Source of the DNA: Corydoras sp. C115 | Lineage: Eukaryota; Chordata; Actinopteri; Siluriformes; Callichthyidae | Reading direction: 5' to 3' | Assembly (NCBI GenBank): GCA_019802505.1 | Contig: JAFMOC010000007.1 | Coordinates: 3,133,001-3,197,000 of the forward strand | Length of the DNA: 64,000 bases | Part shown: positions 34,181-45,209 of the stretch, one piece after another | Layout: each line of letters opens with the position of its first letter | Position numbering within the stretch: position 1 is the first letter of the stretch | The notes under the pieces: model-generated | Told to the model about the DNA's origin: nothing | Seen by the model: the letters and a program-made list of their open reading frames with translations, nothing else | Database searches by the model: none | Program-made: the position numbers and the translations under genes

Positions 34181-36226
34181 TGTAAATACAATTAAGTGTT
34201 ATGTCCAAGACAAATATTAATGCATATGTGATGATTATATTAGATTTTTCATTGTTCTGAAATGTTATATGTCATAAGAGTAGTTAATTTATCTTACTTT
34301 GCTGTTACAAAAATGCACATCATATCATTATTAATTGTTTTACTTAGTAACAACTAAGTTAAAGACTATTTATTGTAGAAAGAATATTTATTGTATTTGA
34401 AATGTGCTGATTTAATTTATATATGTATAAATTCAACTTATTACACTGATACATTGAGTCCCATTGGTTTTCTTTTCTATTTAAGTCCTTGGTTTCCAGT
34501 TCCTCACTAAAATTTGTTGTTCAATCAGGTGCCCCTATTTGCTTCAGTACAGCAAAGGTTAGCATGGCACAAGCCAAGTTAAAGACACTCATCCCACAAG
34601 AGGGGGTGTGTCCCATAAAGGTGGATCTTTCAATAAGTTCCTTGTCTCCCTTTCTTTAGTTTCCTTTTATACATTCTTTACGCTCAGTCTGATGCCTCCT
34701 ACCTTTGTTTGTTTGTTTCTGTTTGTATATTTTTGTGTATTGTTTTGGTAAACTGTACTGGGCAGCATTCCTTTCCCGGTTAGTAATTGGATCTGTGTGT
34801 TTTTCTTAACTTGTTTTTCTTGTGTGATTAGTTGCTTCTATGCTGCAAGCATTTTCATTTTCCTAAACTTTTTACTCTTGTAAATGATTGTAAGTAACAT
34901 ATGTGCATTGTTACTTTGAAATACTGACTTGGTTTTTGTAATTTTTTTTAATTTCAGGTTTAATCTATCATTCTGTTTACCATTTTTCATCCTGATTAAT
35001 GTTGTGTCTCTCATAGATAATGTCAGAATGTTATATTGGCACTTGTTCCTGTTTTTTCACTTAATTTTTACAACCCCAATCAAGAAAAAGTTTAGACACT
35101 GAAATTCTTCATGGTGCCTTCAATCTTTTTGCAATCTGTGTTGTAGGAGACATAACATGCAAATCCATTCCAATCTTTCTTTAAGGTAGATTGTTTTGGA
35201 ACATTTCAATTATTCTTACACACTTTTTGACTAAATGACCTGTTATTTTTGCTCTGCCCTTCCTGTATGCTTTTGTTTTACCAAATCATAATTACAATCA
35301 CCAATCAATCAATCACCAATTATTAAAGCATTCAGGTAATTTATTAATTGCTCACAGTTACTTAACTAACATGAGTAAAACTACAGTAAAAAAATCTGGC
35401 CTCTTTTGTATACACAAATTTGTGCATCCACAAGAATTACCCCCTTCCCAAAGCCTAGTATGTTTTTATGAGGGTGGTCCCTTGGTTGAGGTAATGGATG
35501 TTCTAAAAAAATTCTTGCATTAGGCATGGGCCATGGATGTCTTTAGCTGGAACTCAGGAGTGTTCAGTCCACCAAATTTTCCACTCTACATGATTTGATT
35601 TGCTTGTTTAGTGCATATGGTTATGTTCAGTAAGGTCCATAAGGTAAACTGATGTCCCTGTATTAAATTACGGACAGGTTTAAATGGCAACACATTGAAT
35701 GTGGCTGAAATCTAATCTTTGTAAAGCAAACTTATAAATAGTGAAAAGCAGTTATTCCAGGGGAATAGCTGATATGGATATGGGCATATTTCACCCATGA
35801 AAAGACAGTCACACTTGAAACCTTTGCAAAAGGACATTGATTCATTTATGTGAAAAATTGTTACCAATATATTATCGAAAATTTATCCAAAGCTGTTAAT
35901 ACTTATGGAAGGGGATTGTGATTTAACAAAATGACATTACTGTGAAGAGCAATGCAAAGCTTATTCCCTTTCTTTGTGATTAATATAAATTTTGCAGCAG
36001 CAGGGCAAACGGATGATCTAATATACCACGCCCAATAGATCCAATTACACATTACTCAGAAGCCTGAGAAGATCAAGGCTTCAAGTTTCGTGAAGGGAAT
36101 GTTCCTGGCACGAAGTCAGTGTGGCACTCATTTGGTCTGGTTGGGGAAGAGTATTTTTGACAAATCAGTATCCCGACTGTGTGTCTGCGCATGCGGTAAA
36201 TTGAGCAGTCAGATGCACCTTTGCAT
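34181..36226. other. Mucin 3' flank, no gene recognised
   Basis: AT-rich DNA without a trusted ORF. A word near 35,070 (acaaccccaatcaagaaaaa) resembles the end of a Tc1-like MITE, but no partner end was found. A purine run (aagagggggtg) followed by TGTCCCAT near 34,600 could be a polypurine tract and LTR edge; not supported further. Confidence 0.4.
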
Positions 36227-36568
36227 GGGCGGCACGTGATTAGCACGTTCGCCTCTCAGCGCTAGGGATTCCTGGTTCGAATCCATATATGTGTGGAGTT
36301 TCCATGTTCTCCCTGTGTCCGCGTGGGTTTCCTCCGGGTTCTCCGGTTTCCTCCCACAGTCCAAAAACATGGATCAAGGTCAATTGAACTCTCTAAATTG
36401 CCCCATATAGAGTGTGTCTGTGTGAGTGAGTGTGTACCCAGCGATAGATTGGCGCCCTGTCCTGGGTGTATCTGCCCAGCGCCCAAAACGTTCTCCCCTG
36501 GATGGGCATGGGGAACCCCATCATGAACCCTAATAGAGGATAACGCGGAAGATGATGGATGGATGGAA
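36227..36568 (+). mobile_element. tRNA-headed SINE
   Basis: Starts gggcggcacgtgattagcac with part of the A box lost, keeps the B box (ggttcgaatcc), then the conserved body (gtgggtttcctccgggttct) and ends in a (GGAT)n tail. Full-length apart from the A-box gap. Confidence 0.85.
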
Positions 36569-36746
36569 ACACCTCTATAGTCAACTGCTCACGTTTAATG
36601 TATTTTTGAGAATTGTGGGCGGGCTCATGGTAAGAAACATGCCCCCTTAGTCATGATTGGCTACTACGTTTTTTTAAATCGCTGTGTAATTGACTGTTTA
36701 TCATTCAGCATTTGCACAAGAGTACGAAAGTTTATATTGTGATTCA

Positions 36747-37083
36747 TCCATCCATTTTCTTCCGCTTTTATCCTCTATTAGGTTCGCGGGGGGTTCCCCA
36801 TGCCCATCCAGGGGAGAACGTCTCGGGCGCTGGGCAGAAACACCCAGGACAGGACGCCAATCCATCGCTGGGCACACACTCACTCACACAAACACACTAT
36901 ATATGGGGCAATTTGGAGAATTCAATTGACTTGATCCATGTTTTTTGACTGTGGGAGGAAACCAGGAAAACCCACGCAGACACGGGGAGAACATGAAAAC
37001 TCAACCCAGATTGGGATTCGAGCCATGAATCCCTAGTGCTGAGAGGTGAACGTGCTAACCACTAAGCCACCGTGCCACCCAAA
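36747..37083 (-). mobile_element. tRNA-headed SINE with 16-bp target duplication
   Basis: Flanked by tttatattgtgattca at 36,731-36,746 and 37,084-37,099, an exact match. Minus orientation; the head lies at the right (gccaccgtgccaccc). Some internal loss (aaaccaggaaaacccacg) shortens the body. Confidence 0.93.
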
Positions 37084-37888
37084 TTTATATTGTGATTCAG
37101 AAAAATTCATGAACATTTGCATTGCATGTAGTACATGAAACGAAATAGAAATTATGGCTTACGGAACCAGATTTACCCTAAAATTAGTTTCTCTATCATT
37201 TATAAATATATTTTTTTAAAATAAAATATAGATGTGCATTAAATATACAGCTATAAATATAAACATAGCAGCAAAACAGATAAAGCAGCAACTGTATATG
37301 TAATTAAATCTAAACAGTAGCAATATATGTAAACCTTTGTAGCATGTAAATGAGGTGGATGAGATGAAGTATTTTGGGGATGAATGATAAGATGTCTCGT
37401 GTCGTGGTGTAAAGTGTCCATGAAAATTATGTTTTGTTAGGTGGAGTTTATGAGTCTCACTGCTTTGGCTATGAAGCTATCTCTCAGTCTGGTTGTCCTA
37501 CACTTATTGTTCTGCCTTCTTTTTTGAATTGCTTAAACACATTCCCTGAAACCATGCATCCATTTCTCTTAACGGTAAATACAAATAATTTCGCACACTA
37601 AATTCATGAAACCTTTGACTCTACCTGCAAAACTAAACTTTTGCCTTAAAACAGTTCAAACAGTGGTCAAAACCAAGAAATATTGTCAAAACAGACCTCG
37701 AGACAATCAAAATGTATAAAATTACAGTCATTACCCACATCACCAAAAGAAAACACAATAATCACATCATGAAGCTGCAGAAATTATTTTTGTTGTCCAT
37801 TAAGGAAAATGCATTTTCAAAACAAAAGTACTGGTGAACAAAAATAGGTAATTATGCATTGTTTCACAGAAAAAAAAGATATATGTGT

Positions 37889-38235
37889 GGGCGGCACGGT
37901 GGCTTAGTGGTTAGCACGTTTGCCTCTCAGCACTAAGGATTCCCGGTTCGAATCCCCATCTGGGTGGAGTTTCCATGTTCTCCCCGTGTCCGCGTGGGTT
38001 TCCTCCGGGTTCTTCGGTTTCCTCCCACAGTCCAAAAACATGGATCAAGTCAATTGAGATCTCCAAATTCCCCCATATAGAGTGTGTCTGTGTGAGTGAG
38101 TGAGTGTGTGCCCAGTGATAGATTGGCGCCCTGTCCTGGGTGTATCTGCCCAGCGCCCGAAACGTTCTCCCCTGGATGGGCATGGGGAAGCCCACCGCGA
38201 CCCTAATAAAGGATAAAGCGGAATGAATGAATGAA
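37889..38235 (+). mobile_element. tRNA-headed SINE, best copy with intact A and B boxes
   Basis: Begins gggcggcacggtggcttagt; pol III A box TGGCTTAGTGG at 37,900-37,910 and B box GGTTCGAATCC at 37,945-37,955. It ends in a (GAAT)n tail that runs into an AT microsatellite. It matches the other SINE copies along its length. Confidence 0.88.
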
Positions 38236-38241
38236 TATATA

Positions 38242-38317
<76 letters not shown>
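38236..38317. repeat. (AT)n microsatellite at SINE tail
   Basis: About 40 AT dinucleotides directly follow the SINE tail, so the microsatellite probably grew from the element's 3' end. ORFs here on both strands are Ile/Tyr artefacts. Confidence 0.95.
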
Positions 38318-38319
<2 letters not shown>

Positions 38320-38633
38320 AAGAAATACATTACCACTACAGAAGTACATACAGTGTTTACAACAACATCATATTGATGTGATGGACAGGACATATGACTT
38401 ATCTAAATCACAGGTCCTATTCTCCCTGTCTTGGCAGTGTGGAAAATAATTAAATGTATGCTGGATACATGCTTGGTATGCATCTACACCCAAGTCATTA
38501 GAGGCTGCATGGCCTAAAGAAGATTTTTCCTGTGTATGGTACTCTGTACAGATGCTTCATTCGCATTCTGTTGTTTTAGAACACATTCAGAGGTGAAAAG
38601 GCTGAAACTGTTGATGTGGAAATTTGCTTAGTT

Positions 38634-39258
38634 CAGTGCTTCTCAAATAGTGGGACAGGACGCCAGTGCGGTGCCTGGAAGGGGCGATTAACAAGATATC
38701 ACAGAGCAAGCGATATTAAGTGTACTGAACAAACCCTCAAGAGACAACATGGAGAAATATTTAACAGGGATGGCGGAGAGAAAGGCGGAGAGAGACGAAG
38801 ATAATGAGACCAACAAAAGTCAACCGAAAAAAAAACAGCACAAATTGTTGTATTCGTTTTTGTTTTGTAGGTTAAAGTGTTAAAAAATTGTGCTCCTGAT
38901 TTAATGTTGCTGATGAATTTGAATTTATTATTATTTATTGATTTTATTTCATTTATTTTTTCTATTTTTTCAGTATCAAATGCCAGTCAGTTCAAAAATG
39001 TTTCTAGTTTAAATAAGGATTTCATTCGTTACATCTGTTACAAACTAAAAAACAAAGTTATAAAATTATTCTTTGTTTTAAGTTGATCTATATTTCTTTC
39101 TTTTTTGTTTTCTTTATTGTTAATAAGGGTACATTGTTATAAACGAGGTGTACTTATAACAAATTTATAGACAAATCATACTAAATCATACTACAGTGGG
39201 CGCAAAAAAGATTTCTGCTTCCTGGGGGGGCTTAACAGAAAATAATTGAGAAGCACTG
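38634..39258 (+). mobile_element. Non-autonomous hAT transposon (MITE) with perfect 8-bp TSD
   Basis: Ends are CAGTGCTTCTCAAATAGTGG at left and AATTGAGAAGCACTG at right; flanks are gcttagtt at 38,626-38,633 and 39,259-39,266. Terminal inverted repeats of this kind and an 8-bp duplication define hAT elements. The inside keeps a remnant reading atggagaaatatttaacagg, like the start of Charlie/ZBED-type transposases, but no transposase ORF. Confidence 0.93.
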
Positions 39259-39526
39259 GCTTAGTTACACAAGCAAAGGGATCGTATTGCACAAGTGGTA
39301 AAAATAGCAAAAAGATATATCAATTATAAAAAATGCATTTAAAGGAAAATAAATCATTAAAATAAAATACTATACTATATACTTGACTTCAGATGTATCC
39401 GCAGGCATTGTGAACTCTAAAACCAGAACATAATATAAAGTATATATAACTGGTATTTTGTGTAAGGGCTCCCTCTATTGACGCGTTCTACCTCCACAGT
39501 TACTCCCGCCAAAAAGGTCCATTTTC

Positions 39527-39665
39527 TACGGAGCCCCTAATGGGACATGAGCTAAAAAAAAATTTAGAGAGGAACACGAGTAAAAAAAAAAATTTTTTTT
39601 TTTACTTTTGTCGTGCGCACCACTTAGTAAGTCGTGCGCACGAGTTATTAAGTAGTGCGCACGAG
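39527..39665 (+). repeat. Left arm of a large inverted repeat (partner 43,405-43,525)
   Basis: TACGGAGCCCCTAATGGGAC, a poly-A block, gagaggaacacgagtaaaaa and gtgcgcacgag words. The reverse complement of 43,405-43,525 reads TACGGAGCCCCTAACTAAAG then gagaggaacatgagtaaaaa. Together they look like the ends of a foldback or MITE-type element about 4 kb long, filled with later insertions. Confidence 0.65.
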
Positions 39666-39756
39666 ATATTATGTGAATCCTAATCTGACAATAAACAGAC
39701 ATGACGCGCTGTTACAACGATAGCGTTTACACTGGGACATGTGTAACAGTGTTAAA

Positions 39757-40072
<316 letters not shown>

Positions 40073-40098
40073 AATTGTTAGATGAAATTCCTGCAAAT

Positions 40099-40980
40099 GA
40101 GTTCAGCACCACCTGGTCAAGCTGCTAGCTCCTTATGGAACAGAGTGAATGCTGGGAGACCTGCAGCAGACTGAGACATCCCTGCTGTGGGTAAGTTGTC
40201 TCTCAGCAGAGCTCCAAGTAGAGTGCTAAAATAGCAGTAAAACTGCTCAGCTCTACTTTTATTTTATTAACAGAGCTTAATAACTATAAATAAATGCACA
40301 TGCACTCATTCGTAAATCAGTTTGACGATTTTGATTTAGCCGACAAGACACGTGTGCACCGTACTAATATTAACCTGTTTTGTTTAGGCTGGCTAGCTGA
40401 CCATACATATCTTGTATGTAAAACATGTGTTTGCTGAAAAATGAATGCTGCAGAGCAATGCTGAAATATGCTCTAGCTTAGCATAATTTCATTAGCGTTG
40501 TTGTCACCATCAGGAGGCAGTATTGTGCACCTTTTTCAGTGTTCTTTTTTTTATTATGAATATATATAAAATGGATGATGTGGTAACAAGATTTGGGGAT
40601 AATGAGACTTTTATTTTTGTTTCTGCTATTTTTGTAATTAATATTATATTAATACTGTTTAATTATTTTTATATGATCACTGGCTTAGAGGTTTATCTGT
40701 ATATTATGGAAGTGAGACCAGCAGCAGACTGAGACATCCCTGCTCTGGGCTGGCTAGCTGACCATACATATATTGTATGTAAAACATGTGTTTGCTGAAA
40801 TTGTTGCAGTAAAGACCCTTCATCCGACGACTGTGTCATTCATTTGGTGGGACGAAGTGCGGAGATCACATTGATTCGGGTCACGGCACCAATGTGATGT
40901 CTCAGTCTGCTGCAGGTCTCCCAGCATTCACTCTGTTCCATAAGGAGCTGGCAGCTTGACCAACAGGTGGTGCTGAACTC
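40099..40980. repeat. Inverted repeat pair (40,099-40,180 / 40,896-40,980), possible LTR remnant
   Basis: gagttcagcaccacctgg...gactgagacatc at left returns reverse-complemented at right with a few changes. Just outside the right arm, on the minus strand, TTGGTGCCGTGACCCGAATC (40,873-40,892) has the form of an LTR-retrotransposon primer binding site adjoining an LTR end. The inside holds a second copy of ctgaccatacatat and gtatgtaaaacatgtgtttg (about 40,400 and 40,760). No retroelement protein is seen. Confidence 0.5.
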
Positions 40981-40982
40981 AT

Positions 40983-41244
<262 letters not shown>

Positions 41245-41319
41245 CACTGTTACAAGTGTGCTCTCCGACACTATGGATGTTTGACAGATCCATAGATGAA
41301 TAAAGAACACGTATATTAA

Positions 41320-43415
41320 TAAACGTTTCTTTCTAGGAATCTTGCTAGGAATCTTGTTAGTGCTGAGTTTGCATGTTCTCCCCGTTGCTTGTTGCTTGGG
41401 AATTTCATTTTACCCCCAAAACAGTTAAGCAAGAGTTAAACGTGGCGATAACACGACTGGATTTCACATGTCTTATAATAATGTCTTATTTTGAAAGACA
41501 GGCCGCTGTATTTGATGAGATGAAGTGTACATGTCTAGGATGGAAAAACGGATGTTTTCTAAGAATCACGCTGCCTATGTGTACATGTGACTGTGTACCG
41601 CATTGTGAATGTTTTGCATTCTAACCAAATCGCAAATGTGAATCAATTGGTTCCCTGAAGATTCTTAGAAAAGATCCGTTTTCTAGGAATCTTTATAGCA
41701 GTGCTTCTCAAATAGTGGGGCGCGCCCCCCTGGGGGGGGCGCAGTGCGGTGCCTGGGGGGGGGCGCATAACGAAAAAATCACAGAGCAAGTGATATTAAG
41801 TGTACTGAACAAACCCTCAAGAGAAAACATGGAAAAATATTTAACAGAGATGAGGAGAGAAAGGCGGAGAGAGACGAAGATAATGAGAGCAACAAAAGAC
41901 AACCGAAAACTAAAACGAGGAAAGCGTATGTAGCGCTTGGTTTCATGGTAACTAAGGTGGGAGACGAAGAAAGACCGGAGTGTCTGCTGTGTCTTTAAAT
42001 GTTGGCAGCGGACAGCGTGAAATAAATGAAGGCGTCACTTAAAGACATTACACTCCGATCACACTGATAACCGCTTGAGTTTTTATGAAAACTACTGCAG
42101 AAAAGCTGTGCGCTGCAGAACGGACGCGTTGGAGATATCAGTTCTGATTTCCTTATTTTGATTAAAAAAAGAAAAACAGTACAAATGTTGTATTCATTTT
42201 TGTTTTGTAGGTTAAAGTGCTCCTGAATTAATGTTGCTGATGAATTTGAATTTATTATTATTTATTGATTTTATATCATTTCATTTTTCAGTATCAAATG
42301 CCAGTAAGTTCAAAAATATTTCTAGTTTAAATAAGGATTTTATTCGTTTCTGTTACAAACTAAAAATAAAAAAAAAATAAAAAATAGTTAATAAAACTAT
42401 TCTTTGTTCTAAGTTGTTCTATATTTATTTCTTTTTTGTTTTCTTTATTGTTAATAAGGAGACATTGTTATAAAAGAGGGGTACTTATACCAAATTTATA
42501 GACAAATCATACTACAGTGGGCGTGTAAAAATACTTTTTCAACCCATTTTGTCATGTACGGGGGGGGGGGGGGGGGGGGGAGGGGGAGTGTGTGTGTGTG
42601 GGGGGGGCGCAAAAAGTTTTCTTCTTCCTAGGGGGGGCTTAACAGAAAATAATTGTGAATCACTGCTTTATAGGAATGTAACCCCGGAACGCCGTCTAGT
42701 GCTAAGTTCGACCGAAACTCGTTTGCATGTTGCTTGGGAATTTCATTTTACCCCCAAAACAGTTAAGCATTGGAGTTAAACGTGGCGATTTCACAGTTTG
42801 ATTTAATTGAATAACCGTATTTGAATTTTTTTAGCTTTTAATCATGCGCTTTGTTGTGCCAACTTTAGAGATCTAACACGAAAATAATGTCTTATTTTGA
42901 ACGACATTCCGTTGTATTTGATGAGATGTAGTGTACATGTCTAGGATGAGATGAACGTAACCAGTGTTCTTCCGCAGCTACACGTATGGAAAAGCGGATG
43001 TTTTCTAAGAATCTTCAGGGAATCAATTGATTCACATTTGCGATTTGGTTCGAATGTAAAACATTCACAATGCGGTACACAGTCACATGTACACATAGGC
43101 AGCGTGATTCTTAGAAAACATCCGTTTTTCCATACGCGTACTGTAGCTGCGGAAGAACACTGGTTACGTTCATCTCATCCTAGACATGTACACTTCATCT
43201 CATCAAATACAGCGGCCTGTCTTTCAAAATAAGACATTATGAGACATTATTATAAGACATGTGAAATCCAGTCGTGTTATCGCCACGTTTAACTCCAATG
43301 CTTAACTGTTTTGGGGGGTCAAATGAAATTCCCAAGCAACGGGGAGAACATGCAAACGAGTTTCGGTCGAACTCAGTACTATACATCGTTCCGGAGTTAC
43401 ATTCCTAGAAAGATT
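41320..43415. repeat. Foldback-type inverted repeat with an extra arm, interrupted by a hAT element
   Basis: The block gcatgttctccccgttgctt ... ttctaggaatcttt (41,365-41,690) returns in reverse complement at about 43,010-43,390. The block 42,674-43,010 also pairs with 43,080-43,415 (e.g. gaatgtaaccccggaacg against its complement). The centre is near 43,045. This looks like a long-TIR MITE or foldback element plus a partial second copy; the hAT element at 41,699-42,665 lies between the two arms. Confidence 0.7.
41699..42665 (+). mobile_element. Non-autonomous hAT transposon, larger copy, perfect 8-bp TSD
   Basis: Ends CAGTGCTTCTCAAATAGTGG and AATTGTGAATCACTG, flanked by ctttatag at 41,691-41,698 and 42,666-42,673. 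The inside includes a short frame MEKYLTEMRRERRRETKIM followed by degraded text (about 41,930-42,060) resembling the GFxxxxxGDEExPxCLxC start of BED-type hAT transposases. Same family as 38,634-39,258, less deleted. A poly-G run near 42,560 lies within it. Confidence 0.93.
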
Positions 43416-44168
43416 TACTACTTACTAACTCGTGCCCACTAGATATTAAGTGGTTAAAAAAATTTTTTACTCATGTTCCTCTCGAATTTTTTTTTGCTCA
43501 TTTCCCTTTAGTTAGGGGCTCCGTAATTTTCAAGTCCAATGGTCTAAAAATTTTGATCTGGAACATCTATTGTCATGATATGGACCACTTGATTTTTATA
43601 CATTAAAAATAAAACAATAATTAAAAAATATAGAGTTGGATATCAGTTCCTTATCCTTTACTGGCATCTACATAGTTTGAAGGACATTCTATTGACTGTT
43701 TAGCTACCTCATCGCGTTATAACATAGCATTTATTCTGCTTTTTGTCCCTCTCTACTCTCCAAATCGCGGTGTAGTTGCTAGCGTTTTTAGCCGCTAAAG
43801 CTAGCACTTTCTGCTTACTATCGCGGTCGTTTGCTGCCAACACCGCTGCATTTATTACACGCGTCGTTTATAAATATTAGCCTATACTATAAAAGAGTCA
43901 TCTCCTGATCTGCGACGCCGGATTCAACTGTTTGGATTTTCGGATCGGATTTTATTGGACTCAACGCTGATCTTCACACACCGCATTGTGAGAACCTTCA
44001 GGACTCAACCTCCATCCGACGCTAATACAGCCAGATTCATTAGATTTGGATCTCCACCAACTGCTGCCGCTGCTTTGTTTCATCATCAGCTGTAACAGCG
44101 GGAAATAACCTCACATCTCTACCCACCCGAAGCTAAGTTTATTTCTTCATTTATATATAAACTTTACA

Positions 44169-45056
44169 ATGGCACTTTCCCCTCTGGTTGCGTGCCCTCA
44201 GTGCAGTATGTATAGACAGTCTTCCTCCGTCATTACTGATAATTCAGTCTGTGAGAAGTGTAGCCTAGTTCTTAGTCTGACGGAGAAGATTTCAGTGCTA
44301 GAAGAGCGCATTCGGGTTTTAGAACAGGGTCATGTTAGAGAAGATGTGTCAGGGACCAGTTTAGCCAGCCCGAATGCCACAGGATCAGGTCCTAAATCTC
44401 CGGCTTTAGAGCCCTCGCAGCAGGGCGAGTGGGTGACGACCAGGCGACGTACACATAGAACTGAGCATCACTCTTCTAGGATCCACGTGTCCAATCGGTT
44501 TTCCCCGCTCAGTGACTCACCCACTGAGAGACCGGTTGCTAAAAGTGCTCTGGTTATTGGCGACTCCCAGCTCAGACACGTGCGAATCGCTACCCCCTTA
44601 GAGACCCCAGCAACCATAGTCCGGTGCATTCCGGGGGCCAGGGCTCCAGACATCAGGGCGAACCTCAAAGTGCTGGCTAATGCTAAACGCTCATTCTCTA
44701 GAATAGTTATCCACGTCGGCACTAATGACGTTCGTCTCAAGCAGTCTGAGATTACTAAGGCTAATGTTAAAGAGGTGTGTGGAACCGCTGCAATGATGTC
44801 TGATGAAGTAGTTGTCTCTGGTCCCCTACCAATTAGGCGTGGCGGCGAAACCTACAGCAGGTTATGGTCGCTACGTTGCTGGATGTCTAAGTGGTGCTCA
44901 GAGAACAACATTACCTTTATTGATAATTGGTCTACTTTTGAGGGAAGGCCTGGCCTTTTGAAATGGGACGGCATCCATCCTTCCCGGGAGGGTGCTGCGC
45001 TAATGTCACATGACATAGCCGATAGGGTTTTTTCTTCAGATAGGAATAAAAATTGA
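44169..45056 (+). CDS. L2 LINE ORF1 protein: zinc-finger, coiled coil and SGNH esterase
   Basis: 295 residues. The N-terminus has CPQC ... CEKC (about residues 11-41), a zinc-binding pair. A Leu-rich heptad stretch follows (LTEKISVLEERIRVLEQ, about 43-59), likely a coiled coil for trimer or dimer formation, and then a polar linker. The C-terminal half is an SGNH-hydrolase-type esterase: block I VIGDSQLRHV (Ser about 134), block III HVGTNDVR, and the Asp-His block WDGIHPS near residue 270. CR1- and L2-type LINEs carry such ORF1 esterases; the protein is thought to bind RNA and possibly lipid. Start ATG 44,169 has A at -3. The frame is intact. It is read from the same transcript as ORF2. Confidence 0.88.
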   Translation: MALSPLVACPQCSMYRQSSSVITDNSVCEKCSLVLSLTEKISVLEERIRVLEQGHVREDVSGTSLASPNATGSGPKSPALEPSQQGEWVTTRRRTHRTEHHSSRIHVSNRFSPLSDSPTERPVAKSALVIGDSQLRHVRIATPLETPATIVRCIPGARAPDIRANLKVLANAKRSFSRIVIHVGTNDVRLKQSEITKANVKEVCGTAAMMSDEVVVSGPLPIRRGGETYSRLWSLRCWMSKWCSENNITFIDNWSTFEGRPGLLKWDGIHPSREGAALMSHDIADRVFSSDRNKN

Positions 45057-45209
45057 CAATTCAGAGCCAAGGCCAGGCAGCAGACAGAATGGCCTAACCA
45101 ACTGCCTGCGAACTGCCAGGAGTCGTCACCCACAATAACTAGGTTCCATACCATTAAGACAGTTATCAAGTATCGCAGGGAGCAAAAAACAACAAAAAGA
45201 GTCCAAAAA

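Noticed and set aside
34590..34800. Possible solo LTR after a purine run (aagagggggtg then TGTCCC).
   Set aside because: No matching end, primer site or second copy was found in the window.
35070..35240. Possible Tc1-like MITE (acaaccccaatcaagaaaaa).
   Set aside because: Only one end-like word was seen, with no inverted partner or TA duplication.
37900..37955. A tRNA gene.
   Set aside because: A and B boxes are present, but they belong to the head of a dispersed SINE with many copies; no cloverleaf-quality tRNA is expected.
40523..40732. Hydrophobic 69-residue frame.
   Set aside because: It lies between inverted repeat arms of a mobile element remnant and its ends are made of that repeat; no known family.
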